A stretch of DNA of 9,110 bases from assembly GCA_026702635.1 (NCBI GenBank), contig JAPPBZ010000335.1:1-9110 (forward strand). Reading direction: 5' to 3'. A program made the translations under genes and the position numbers. The notes under the pieces were generated by a model. The model made no database searches and had not been told where the DNA came from. It worked only from the letters and a program-made list of their open reading frames with translations. Positions 1 through 7,095 of this stretch are shown in pieces (the first letter of the stretch is position 1; the number at the start of each line of letters is the position of its first letter). Origin of the DNA: Bacteroidota bacterium. Lineage in GTDB: Bacteria; Bacteroidota; Rhodothermia; Rhodothermales; Bin80.

Positions 1-275
1 CCTTGAATGTGGGGCCTCTGATCTTGACACTGGCCGACGCAGAAAAGGCATCCTTCGCCACCAGCGGAGGCTTCATTGAGGTGATTGGAAACATCGTCAC
101 GGTTCTCGCAGAAACTGCAGAACCGGCATCTGACATTGACACGGACCGCGCACAGAAAGCAGAACAGCGGGCACTGGAACGCCTCAGAAGTAGATCTGGA
201 GACATTGACCGGATCCGGGCAGAACGAGCTTTGGAGCGTGCTCGTAACCGCCTTCGCGTCAGTATGGCCCACTAA
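1..275 (+). CDS. atpC: ATP synthase F1 epsilon subunit, C-terminal part (5' end outside window)
   Basis: This is the central-stalk epsilon subunit of F1Fo ATP synthase, which couples rotation to catalysis and can inhibit ATP hydrolysis through its C-terminal helices. About 90 residues are visible. They hold the last strands of the N-terminal beta-sandwich, with the typical 'ASFATSGGFIEV' and 'VTVLAETAE' segments, followed by an Ala/Arg/Glu-rich two-helix region containing 'SGDIDRIRAERALERARNRL'. That matches the family's helical hairpin (E. coli has a similar SHGDVDYAQASAELAKA stretch). The TTG at position 3 is an internal Leu codon, not a start. The family is normally about 80-140 residues, so only a short N-terminal piece is missing. 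The rest of the atp operon (atpD and others) would be expected to the left. No terminator is evident before the next gene, which starts 17 bases on. Confidence 0.93.
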   Translation, partial: LNVGPLILTLADAEKASFATSGGFIEVIGNIVTVLAETAEPASDIDTDRAQKAEQRALERLRSRSGDIDRIRAERALERARNRLRVSMAH

Positions 276-292
276 CCTTATCCACAGGCTTC

Positions 293-1141
293 GTGTATAG
301 ACTCACCTTGTTATTGGTCCTTTTGGGATCCACTGCGCCCAGCAGTATTGCGCAGTCCGACTCCACCTGGACTACCGAGGTGCAAGGATCGGTTTCCTTT
401 ACCCAGATTGGATTCCGGCGATGGCACGATGGCGGCGTGAGCTCTCTCGCACTGGGAACGGGCATCCATGCTCAAGCGGCCAGGATTTCTGGAAGAGCCC
501 CACAGGAGCATGAGGTCCGCCTTGCGTTTGGAATCGTAAAACAGAATGGGATTGAACTGCGCAAGTCGGAGGATCTGATTCATGTGCGAAGTGCAGTCAG
601 CTTTTCCGGAGTCCCTGTCTTCGGGCGGCTAAGTCCTGCTATCACGTTCGATTTTCGATCCCAGTTTGCGGATGGCTATCAGTACAACGAGACAGACTCG
701 GGGACAGATGCTCTGAGAATTTCTGGATTTTTATCTCCTGCAACCTTCACGCAGTCCATTGGCCTGGATTACCCAGTCAAGACCTGGCTTGATCTGCAAC
801 TGGGGATCGCTGCCAAGGAAACCATCGTCACCATTCGCAGCCTGCGCGGTCGCTACAAGGTATCCCCGGATACACCTTTTCGCTGGCAGATGGGGATTGC
901 GGGGCTGTTCATTTTTGATCGAACGATCTTCCCCAATGTGGATCTGAAGTCAACTCTGACCCTCTTTATTGCTTTCAATCAGCAATCACCTGACACGATC
1001 TGGGAGACCTTACTGACCATGAAGGTTAATTCATGGCTTCAGGTCAACGCGGAATACACTGCACTCTTCGACAGAGACCTCTCCCCTTACATCCAGAGGA
1101 AGCAGTCCTTGGCCGCCGGGATCTCATTCAAGCTTCTGTAG
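293..1141 (+). CDS. DUF3078-type exported protein, probable outer-membrane beta-barrel
   Basis: The 282-residue protein begins with a Sec signal peptide (residues 1-21, hydrophobic 'LTLLLVLLG' core, ending 'SSIAQ'). The segment around residues 35-55, 'SFTQIGFRRWHDGGVSSLAL', matches the signature of the DUF3078 family, in which Trp and a GG-x-S follow a beta-strand. The later 'KSEDLIHVRSAVSF' (about 91-104) fits the family's conserved K-x-x-D motif. The rest alternates short amphipathic strands and turns, and ends near 'LAAGISFKLL', consistent with an outer-membrane barrel. The specific role is unknown. DUF3078 proteins are known mainly from Bacteroidota and relatives. The GTG start is chosen because it directly precedes the signal peptide. 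A weak 'cagg' lies upstream and no better start exists. It may be cotranscribed with atpC. Its last 14 bases overlap the end of the opposing transporter gene. Confidence 0.82.
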   Translation: MYRLTLLLVLLGSTAPSSIAQSDSTWTTEVQGSVSFTQIGFRRWHDGGVSSLALGTGIHAQAARISGRAPQEHEVRLAFGIVKQNGIELRKSEDLIHVRSAVSFSGVPVFGRLSPAITFDFRSQFADGYQYNETDSGTDALRISGFLSPATFTQSIGLDYPVKTWLDLQLGIAAKETIVTIRSLRGRYKVSPDTPFRWQMGIAGLFIFDRTIFPNVDLKSTLTLFIAFNQQSPDTIWETLLTMKVNSWLQVNAEYTALFDRDLSPYIQRKQSLAAGISFKLL

Positions 1142-2360
1142 GCTCTGGAAGCAGACGCCAGACCACCCAGGCCATGAGAACGACTGCAATGGTCGCTGCA
1201 AGCACATTGTATGGGAAGCCTGGGTGTTCATAAAGCCACCCGGCCGCAGCTGTCGCCACCCCCAGCCCAAGCTGCCCAGATGCAATGGCCAGTCCCATCA
1301 TGGAACCCCGTTGCGTGTGTGCTGTGAGTGCCGTCAACAGTGCCATGATCGGCCCGGTGCGCATGGCCCCCAAAATCAATATCACTGCAGTGAACACGGC
1401 CGCACTTGTAAATCCTCGCACCCAAAAGGTCACAAATGGGAGCACAAGGGTCAGAGCCCCGCATGCAAAAATCAAGATTGGCTTCCGTCCGAAGCGGTCC
1501 GAAAGAACTCCACCCGAGGTCGTCCCTACAACAATTCCGATTCCCGCGATCACAAACAGCAGGGCCAGTTGCTGTATCGAAATTCCCACATCCTCTTCCA
1601 GCCATTTTGGGAAAAAGAACAGGAATACGCCGAGACTTGCAAAGAGAAGGAAATAGATTACAACCCCTGCACACGGCCCTCGGCTCTGCAAAAGTGTGGC
1701 ATAGGTTCTCAGCACAGCGGGAATGGAAAATGGCACCTCATCATACTTCACGTTGGGCTGCGGCAGATACCACCAGGCCATTGCACTCGCCAAGACCATC
1801 AACCCACCAAAAACAATAAATGGGGTCTGAAATCCATAGGCGTTTGCCAATAGAATCCCTGCTGGCATCCCAAGAATCTGACCACATGCCACGCCGGTCA
1901 AGATCCACCCGGTTGCCCACCCGCGACGTTTATAGGGAAAGTAGTCACCCACAAATGCGACCATGCTACCGCTGTACACCCCCGTCGCCATCCCAGTGAG
2001 CGCACGCATGACTAGGAGTGACTCGTAATGAACTGCTACTCCATGCAAGAGCAGTACCGCAGCGATGAGGGCGGTCCCGACAACTAATACGCGACGTCGT
2101 CCTACACGATCAGAGATCGGACCAACGATCAGCGTAGAGAAAGCTAACGCAACCGAATAGGCGGTGCCCAAAAAGCCAAGTGCAAAATCTGTCGGAGGAG
2201 TCCGATTGAGGAGTTCATCCTGAATGATTGGTAAAAGGGGTGATACTATAAAGAGCTGGCAGCTTACGATAAACGCAGTCAACCACAGCGGAGCGATTAT
2301 AAAAAATGGGTGGCGCCCCTCCTCAAGAACGGGAGTATCCAATGAAATTTCTTTTGTCAC
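1128..2360 (-). CDS. Major facilitator superfamily (MFS) transporter, 12 helices, substrate unknown
   Basis: This is an inner-membrane secondary transporter of 410 residues, the usual MFS length, with about 12 hydrophobic helices. The diagnostic cytoplasmic motif A is present after helix 2 as 'GPISDRVGRRR' (80-90), and is repeated in the second half as 'GVLSDRFGRKP' (284-294), showing the two-fold MFS repeat. 'RALTGMATG' (119-127) is the helix-4 motif B region. The helix-5 stretch 'GVACGQILGMPAG' resembles, but does not exactly match, the antiporter motif C, so drug or metabolite efflux is possible but not shown. The GTG start is the only one before helix 1, since a stop lies just upstream in frame and the next Met is near residue 118. 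No Shine-Dalgarno sequence is visible. The gene is divergent from recJ and converges on the DUF3078 gene. Confidence 0.92.
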   Translation of the reverse strand: MTKEISLDTPVLEEGRHPFFIIAPLWLTAFIVSCQLFIVSPLLPIIQDELLNRTPPTDFALGFLGTAYSVALAFSTLIVGPISDRVGRRRVLVVGTALIAAVLLLHGVAVHYESLLVMRALTGMATGVYSGSMVAFVGDYFPYKRRGWATGWILTGVACGQILGMPAGILLANAYGFQTPFIVFGGLMVLASAMAWWYLPQPNVKYDEVPFSIPAVLRTYATLLQSRGPCAGVVIYFLLFASLGVFLFFFPKWLEEDVGISIQQLALLFVIAGIGIVVGTTSGGVLSDRFGRKPILIFACGALTLVLPFVTFWVRGFTSAAVFTAVILILGAMRTGPIMALLTALTAHTQRGSMMGLAIASGQLGLGVATAAAGWLYEHPGFPYNVLAATIAVVLMAWVVWRLLPEPTEA

Positions 2361-2409
2361 CGTTGTTGGAATCTAAGAGGCTGGTAGAGGTTTTATGAAA
2401 AATGAGGGA

Positions 2410-2437
2410 ATTACAGCATCGCAGGTTCTTCAACCAA
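2410..2437 (-). promoter_or_regulatory. Possible promoter of the MFS transporter gene
   Basis: Read on the - strand, TTGGTT (complement of 2432-2437) is followed after 16 bases by TGTAAT (complement of 2410-2415). This is close to a sigma-70-type -10 box (5 of 6) with a poor -35 (3 of 6). It lies about 50 bases before the GTG start. Sequence resemblance is the only support. Bacteroidota-type housekeeping promoters differ from this consensus, so the call is weak. Confidence 0.22.
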
Positions 2438-2818
2438 GCCTTGTCATTCCCAACCGAATATAACCATCAATCAGACTTCGGAGGCCTCACACTAGTCCAT
2501 CGCGTAACCAGGACTATGTGCGTAGTCAAGCCAACCGACCCTGCGTGTCAATCCAAGTCTCACTCAACACAGCTTGTATTTTACTCTAGCAGTGCTTCGA
2601 GTCCGCGTGTTTCGGGATATCCATGACGCAATGGTGAGATTTGCTGTAGTGGCCCGGAAAATATAGTTCTGCGGCGCACGCAACCCGGGTTCTCAGAGCT
2701 CTCTAGGCGGCTAATGCCCGTAGGAATAAGTAGCAGAATGGGTTGACGATTTTCCGAATATCTGTGATCCCATCAATGTCATTAACCCGCGGATCGGTCG
2801 TATATTGGGGTCGTTATC

Positions 2819-2824
2819 GGAAGG
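2819..2824 (+). promoter_or_regulatory. Probable ribosome binding site supporting the recJ start
   Basis: GGAAGG lies 11 bases before the ATG at 2836. It is one of the few purine-rich sites ahead of a gene in this window, and it supports the 577-codon recJ start over the longer open frame that begins with TTG at 2743. Confidence 0.45.
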
Positions 2825-2835
2825 CCATATACATC

Positions 2836-4569
2836 ATGCGATGGATTGAGCGTCCCATCGAAAATCCAACCAATGTGCAGTTACTCAGTGATGCACTGAA
2901 TTCATTACCAGAACCGCTCACACGCTTTTTGATTCTGCGCGGAGTTGATTCGCTAGATGCCGCGCGAGATTACTTTCGTGCAACAAAAGAAGATCTTCAC
3001 GATCCACACCTCTTGGCAGATGTGGACTTGGCTGCTGAGCGGATCGCGCGTGCCATCATAGAAAAAGAGAATGTCCTAGTTTATGGGGACTTTGATGCCG
3101 ATGGCGTGACTTCGACCGCACTCGTCCTGCAATTCCTGAAATCCCACGGGATTACAACGGCGTCCTACATCCCTCATCGCCAGAAAGAAAATCATGGATT
3201 TTATGCAAGCGGGGTGGAATTGGCACGCGCAAAGGAATGCTCACTCATCATTGTTGTAGACTGTGGCACCAACGATGAAGAGACTGCGCGACAGGCAAAA
3301 AATGCCGGGATTGACCTCGTTATCTGTGACCATCACGAGAATGAAGACAAGCACCCCATCTGTCACGCTCATGTAAACCCGAATCGTAAAGACTGTATCT
3401 ACCCTATCAAGGAGATTTCTGCCTGTGCATTGGCCTACAAGATGATTCAGGTCACCTTTGAAGCCCTCGGTAAACCCGCCCACCTCGCGGACCAGTACCT
3501 TGATCTTGTTGCCATCTCCACGGTGTGTGATATTATGCCCTTGGTCGGGGAAAACCGCGTTCTGGTACGGGAAGGGTTAAATCTCCTCCGCACATCAGAG
3601 CATCCCGGACTCACCGCTCTTGTCTCTGTTTCAAAATGTAGCCAGGAGCATCTGACCGCTGCCGATATTGGGATGCAATTGGGGCCCCGACTCAATGCGG
3701 CCGGCCGACTGGCACATGCAGATGAGGCCTTAGCACTGCTAATGACCGATGCGGAAGACGATGCACAAAAACTCGCCAAGCAGCTTGATGAGCTCAATGC
3801 GTCCCGAAAGACTCTTGCAGCAGAGCTGCGCCCGGTGGCCAGCAAGCTGGCCCGAACACAACTGGCGGGCGAGCACACCAGTGCCCTTGTGCTCTACCAC
3901 CCGGATTGGCACCCTGGAATCTTGGGCTCCGCGGCTTCCCAAATGGTTCGGGAATTTGCCCGGCCAGCCGTGATGCTGACCGATGTCCCGAATTCAGACG
4001 GTGAAGAAATATTTGGCAGTGTGCGTACCTGGGGAGATGTCCATATGCTGAGGGCTCTCACCGGCTGCCAAGACCTGCTAACTCGATTTGGAGGTCATGC
4101 AAAAGCAGCAGGACTCACACTGAAGAAGGACGACCTACCACTCCTGAGAGCGCAACTTAATGCCGAGGTGCTCTCCCAGATTGGAGATCAGAAAATTGAA
4201 CCCTCCTTGGAATATGACGCCCGATTGCCCATGGAGATGATCCCGGGAAAATTTGAGCGTGTACTGAAGCTATGCCAGCCCTTTGGCAAAGAAAATGAGG
4301 CACCCCTTTTCCTTATGGAAAACCTGCATCCGACGTCAATTCGTCTGCTGAGTGGAGGACATCACCTCAAAATGAAGCTGCGGTCCCCCAATTCTTCCAC
4401 TTCCATGGATGCAATCGGCTTCCAGCAGGGCCAGCACTACATGGTCGCAGAAGAAGCCCATGTACAGCAAAAGGGTCTGGACCTTCTGTGCTATGTGGAA
4501 GAGAACCGATGGAATGGGAGAGTCACCACACAACTCCGCATTGAAGCATTCCGTGCACATACTAACTAA
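2836..4569 (+). CDS. recJ: Single-stranded-DNA-specific 5'-3' exonuclease RecJ
   Basis: RecJ degrades single-stranded DNA 5' to 3' in the cytoplasm, in recombinational, mismatch and base-excision repair, using Mn/Mg at a DHH-family site. Numbering from ATG 2836 (577 residues, typical for RecJ): motif I 'YGDFDADGVTS' (83-93) supplies metal-binding Asp residues, followed by 'VVDCGTND' (140-147), the eponymous 'CDHH' (164-167), 'LDLVAISTVCDIMPL' (222-236), 'GPRLNAAGRL' (283-292), 'WHPGILGSAAS' (358-368) and the DHHA1 motif 'FGGHAKAAGL' (418-427). A C-terminal OB-like domain follows 'PFGKENEAP'. The open frame extends 31 codons upstream to a TTG, but that extension looks non-native, whereas 'MRWIERP' resembles normal RecJ N-termini and has a purine-rich site before it. 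All catalytic residues I can identify are present. It is the first gene of an apparent operon, with 6 bases to the next gene. Confidence 0.96.
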   Translation: MRWIERPIENPTNVQLLSDALNSLPEPLTRFLILRGVDSLDAARDYFRATKEDLHDPHLLADVDLAAERIARAIIEKENVLVYGDFDADGVTSTALVLQFLKSHGITTASYIPHRQKENHGFYASGVELARAKECSLIIVVDCGTNDEETARQAKNAGIDLVICDHHENEDKHPICHAHVNPNRKDCIYPIKEISACALAYKMIQVTFEALGKPAHLADQYLDLVAISTVCDIMPLVGENRVLVREGLNLLRTSEHPGLTALVSVSKCSQEHLTAADIGMQLGPRLNAAGRLAHADEALALLMTDAEDDAQKLAKQLDELNASRKTLAAELRPVASKLARTQLAGEHTSALVLYHPDWHPGILGSAASQMVREFARPAVMLTDVPNSDGEEIFGSVRTWGDVHMLRALTGCQDLLTRFGGHAKAAGLTLKKDDLPLLRAQLNAEVLSQIGDQKIEPSLEYDARLPMEMIPGKFERVLKLCQPFGKENEAPLFLMENLHPTSIRLLSGGHHLKMKLRSPNSSTSMDAIGFQQGQHYMVAEEAHVQQKGLDLLCYVEENRWNGRVTTQLRIEAFRAHTN

Positions 4570-4575
4570 ATCATT

Positions 4576-7089
4576 ATGAAATTCCTTGTCTCTTTTTTGC
4601 TACTGGCTTCGTTCATCTATTCTGCCGAGGCGCAGCTCTATAGCCCGTCTGAGTTTCTGGGCTATGGATCAGGGGAAGACTTTACGCCCCATCACCGGGT
4701 TACGGACTACGTTCGCCATGTGGCAGAAACTGCAGAAAACGTGATCCGCGTTGAGTATGGTCATACGTATGAAGGCCGTGTTCTGCAATATGTGATCCTC
4801 TCTTCTGCTGACAATCTTGCAAATCTGGAGAAAATTCGCACGGCAAACCTCCAGCTTGCCGGACTCCTGGAAGGAACACCGACAGAAGATATCCCTGCAC
4901 TGGTTTGGCTTAGCTACAACGTTCACGGGAATGAATCTGTCAGTACCGAAGCCGCTCTGGAAGTCATTCATACACTGGCCAGTGGCACAGATCCTGATGT
5001 TTCAGCATGGCTCGAAAATACTGTGATCATCATTGACCCATGCCTCAACCCGGATGGACGCGACCGTTATGTCCATTTTTATCACCGAACACGGGGACGG
5101 CACCCGAATGTTGTTGAAGAAGCCCGCGAACATGCGGAGCCGTGGCCTGGCGGACGAACCAACCATTACTACTTTGACCTGAACCGGGATTGGGCCTGGG
5201 GAACACAGATGGAGACGCGCCATCGATTGCAACACTATAATCGCTGGATGCCCCATGTCCATGTGGACTTTCATGAGCAAAGCGTAAACAGCCCCTACTA
5301 TTTCGCTCCTGCAGCAGTGCCATACCATAAATATATCACGCCATGGCAGCGGGAACTCCAGGATCTGATGGGAGCCAACCATGCCCGGTATTTTGATCAG
5401 GAGGGATGGCTGTTCTTCACGAGGCAGGTTTTTGACCTGTTCTATCCGGGCTACGGTGACACATGGCCCATGTTCAACGGTGCAATTGGAATGACATACG
5501 AGCAGGCGGGCTCTGGACGCGCCGGACTCGGGATTGTTACAGCAGAGGGAGATACTCTAACCCTCGCTGACCGAATTGAGCACCACTACACCACGAGCCT
5601 GTCTACGATTGAGGTTGCGGCAAACGAGCGGGACCGCATTATCGATCAGTTTACCCAGTACTTCCGCAATTCCGCTGCCGGACCAACCGGAGTACATGCT
5701 TCGTACCTGATCCGCCGGGCAGGACAAGAAGATCAGGTCCACACAATATCAAACCACCTAAACCTGCTTGGAATCACGTACGGGTTTGCCGCCGCGGCTG
5801 GTAAAGAAAATGGATTCGCTTACCACACAGGCACCGAGGAAGAACTACAGGTTGAACCGGGAGATCTGGTCGTTCCTGCTGCGCAGCCAAAAGGGGTACT
5901 GGCCCGTGTCCTATTTGAGCCGGAACCGGAATTGGAAGATTCCCTCACGTACGATATCACCGCCTGGGCCCTCCCTTATGTCTACGGCGTGGAGGCCTAT
6001 GCACTGGATCGGGAAATAGCCTGGGAGACAAATGCTCCGGCGCCAGTAGCCAGTGCTCACCCTGCTGAGCCTGTTGCCTATATAGCAGAGTGGAAAAGCT
6101 TTGAAGATGCGCGGCTACTTGCGGATTTATTGCAAAAGGGGGTGAAGGTGCGCTACGCAGAAGTTCCGTTCGAGATCAATAATCAATCCTATGACGAAGG
6201 GACACTGATTATGACGCGCGGGGGAGCAGGAGCGGCCTTTGATTCCCTCGTCATTCAGAGTGCACGACGCACAAAGCAGCAGGTGGATGCCGTTACCACG
6301 ACACGCGTCACAGAAGGTGTTGATTTTGGTTCCGGGGATGTCGTCTTCATACGAGCCCCTCGCGTTGCCATCGTTGCGGGTACACCCATCAGCCCTTACA
6401 GCCTCGGACAGCTGTGGCACTTCTTTGACGAGCAACTCGAATACGGTGCCACTCTAGTAGACAGTGACGACTTCGCAGATCTACCACTTCGCCGCTACGA
6501 TGTGATCATCCTGCCCTCCGGGAGTTATAACGATATACTAGACGAGCGCCGCCTAGAAGAAATCCGGGATTGGATCCGGGAAGGAGGACGACTGATTGCT
6601 CTCGAAAGGGCAGCAGCTTTCCTTGCAGACAAAGACGGATTCGGTTTAAAAAGCAAACCCGACGATCAGGACGACGCAGATTCACTGAATACAGAGATCC
6701 AGCCCTATGCCGACCGTGATCGGCATGAAATCACTCAGGACATCCCCGGGGCCATCTTCCGTACGGAATTAGACACAACCCATCCCCTGGCATTTGGGTA
6801 TCCACGAGACTACTTCACATTAAAAGTCAACCCGCGTGCATTCTCATGGCTGGAAGATGGATGGAATGTCGGCGTTCTTAAAGAAAATAGTCTGGTGGCA
6901 GGGTTTGCAGGTACACAAGCGCTTGAACCACTGGAGCAATCACTGATTCTGGGAATGGAATCTATCGGCAGAGGCGAGGTGATCTATTTTGCCGACAACC
7001 CCATTTTTCGCGGCTTCTACTACCATGGAAGACTCCTGCTGGCAAACGCCGTTTTCCTTGCAGGACAGCGGAGTGTAGCGACATTTTAA
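4576..7089 (+). CDS. Secreted M14-family zinc carboxypeptidase-like metallopeptidase with C-terminal GATase-like domain
   Basis: This 837-residue exported protein has a Sec signal peptide at residues 1-20 ('LVSFLLLASFIYSAEAQ'), so it should act in the periplasm or outside the cell. Residues about 35-360 form an M14 zinc peptidase domain. The zinc ligands are H117 and E120 in 'NVHGNES' and H233 in 'HVDFHEQS'. 'DLNRD' (201-205) supplies the Asn-Arg pair that normally binds the substrate carboxylate, and E309 in 'MTYEQAGSG' fits the catalytic glutamate. Residues about 596-690 resemble a class I glutamine-amidotransferase/ThuA-like fold ('VAIVAG', then 'YDVIILPSGSYN'), but the nucleophile Cys is absent, so this part is probably non-catalytic. 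'HPLAFGY' in the final third is typical of this peptidase group. No type IX secretion C-terminal domain is evident. It lies between recJ and the membrane protein gene with 6-base gaps, and has no clear Shine-Dalgarno sequence. The exact substrate is unknown. Confidence 0.9.
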   Translation: MKFLVSFLLLASFIYSAEAQLYSPSEFLGYGSGEDFTPHHRVTDYVRHVAETAENVIRVEYGHTYEGRVLQYVILSSADNLANLEKIRTANLQLAGLLEGTPTEDIPALVWLSYNVHGNESVSTEAALEVIHTLASGTDPDVSAWLENTVIIIDPCLNPDGRDRYVHFYHRTRGRHPNVVEEAREHAEPWPGGRTNHYYFDLNRDWAWGTQMETRHRLQHYNRWMPHVHVDFHEQSVNSPYYFAPAAVPYHKYITPWQRELQDLMGANHARYFDQEGWLFFTRQVFDLFYPGYGDTWPMFNGAIGMTYEQAGSGRAGLGIVTAEGDTLTLADRIEHHYTTSLSTIEVAANERDRIIDQFTQYFRNSAAGPTGVHASYLIRRAGQEDQVHTISNHLNLLGITYGFAAAAGKENGFAYHTGTEEELQVEPGDLVVPAAQPKGVLARVLFEPEPELEDSLTYDITAWALPYVYGVEAYALDREIAWETNAPAPVASAHPAEPVAYIAEWKSFEDARLLADLLQKGVKVRYAEVPFEINNQSYDEGTLIMTRGGAGAAFDSLVIQSARRTKQQVDAVTTTRVTEGVDFGSGDVVFIRAPRVAIVAGTPISPYSLGQLWHFFDEQLEYGATLVDSDDFADLPLRRYDVIILPSGSYNDILDERRLEEIRDWIREGGRLIALERAAAFLADKDGFGLKSKPDDQDDADSLNTEIQPYADRDRHEITQDIPGAIFRTELDTTHPLAFGYPRDYFTLKVNPRAFSWLEDGWNVGVLKENSLVAGFAGTQALEPLEQSLILGMESIGRGEVIYFADNPIFRGFYYHGRLLLANAVFLAGQRSVATF

Positions 7090-7095
7090 AGTGAG

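Larger units (their letters stand above)
2361..2835. other. Divergent intergenic region between MFS transporter and recJ; no gene seen
   Basis: These 475 bases separate two divergent genes and should carry both promoters. Open frames here (for example a 74-codon one at 2402-2626, + strand) have no recognisable protein features or ribosome binding site. No tRNA T-arm or other known RNA was seen. A nested inverted repeat lies at 2653-2689: CCCGG pairs with CCGGG around an inner TGCG/CGCA hairpin with a 5-base loop. It has no T-run after it, so it is not a standard terminator. 'TATATTGG' at 2801-2808 resembles the Bacteroidota -7 box (TAnnTTTG) and sits about 28 bases before recJ, but no convincing -33 element accompanies it. 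Confidence 0.6.

Noticed and set aside
109..122. 'gcagaaactgcagaa' occurs both here and near 4724
   Set aside because: Both copies encode Ala-Glu-Thr-Ala-Glu inside unrelated proteins (atpC and the M14 peptidase). There is no extended similarity, so this is coincidence and not a repeat element.
1224..1853. Long + strand open frame of 209 codons opposite the MFS gene
   Set aside because: It is antisense to a clear 12-helix transporter. Its translation is rich in His, Gln, Cys and Pro with no domain, as expected of a shadow frame.
2402..2626. 74-codon + strand open frame in the intergenic region
   Set aside because: It has no ribosome binding site, domain, signal peptide or protein-like composition, and it sits where divergent promoters are expected.
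2683..2702. Palindromes ACCCGGGT and AGAGCTCT with 'ggttctcagagct' as a possible tRNA T-arm
   Set aside because: The flanking bases do not pair as a T-stem, and no acceptor stem, anticodon arm or 3' end pattern could be found on either strand.
2743..2835. N-terminal 31-residue extension of RecJ from the TTG at 2743
   Set aside because: The residues do not look like a RecJ N-terminus. The ATG at 2836 gives a normal 577-residue length with 'MRWIERP' at the start and is preceded by GGAAGG.
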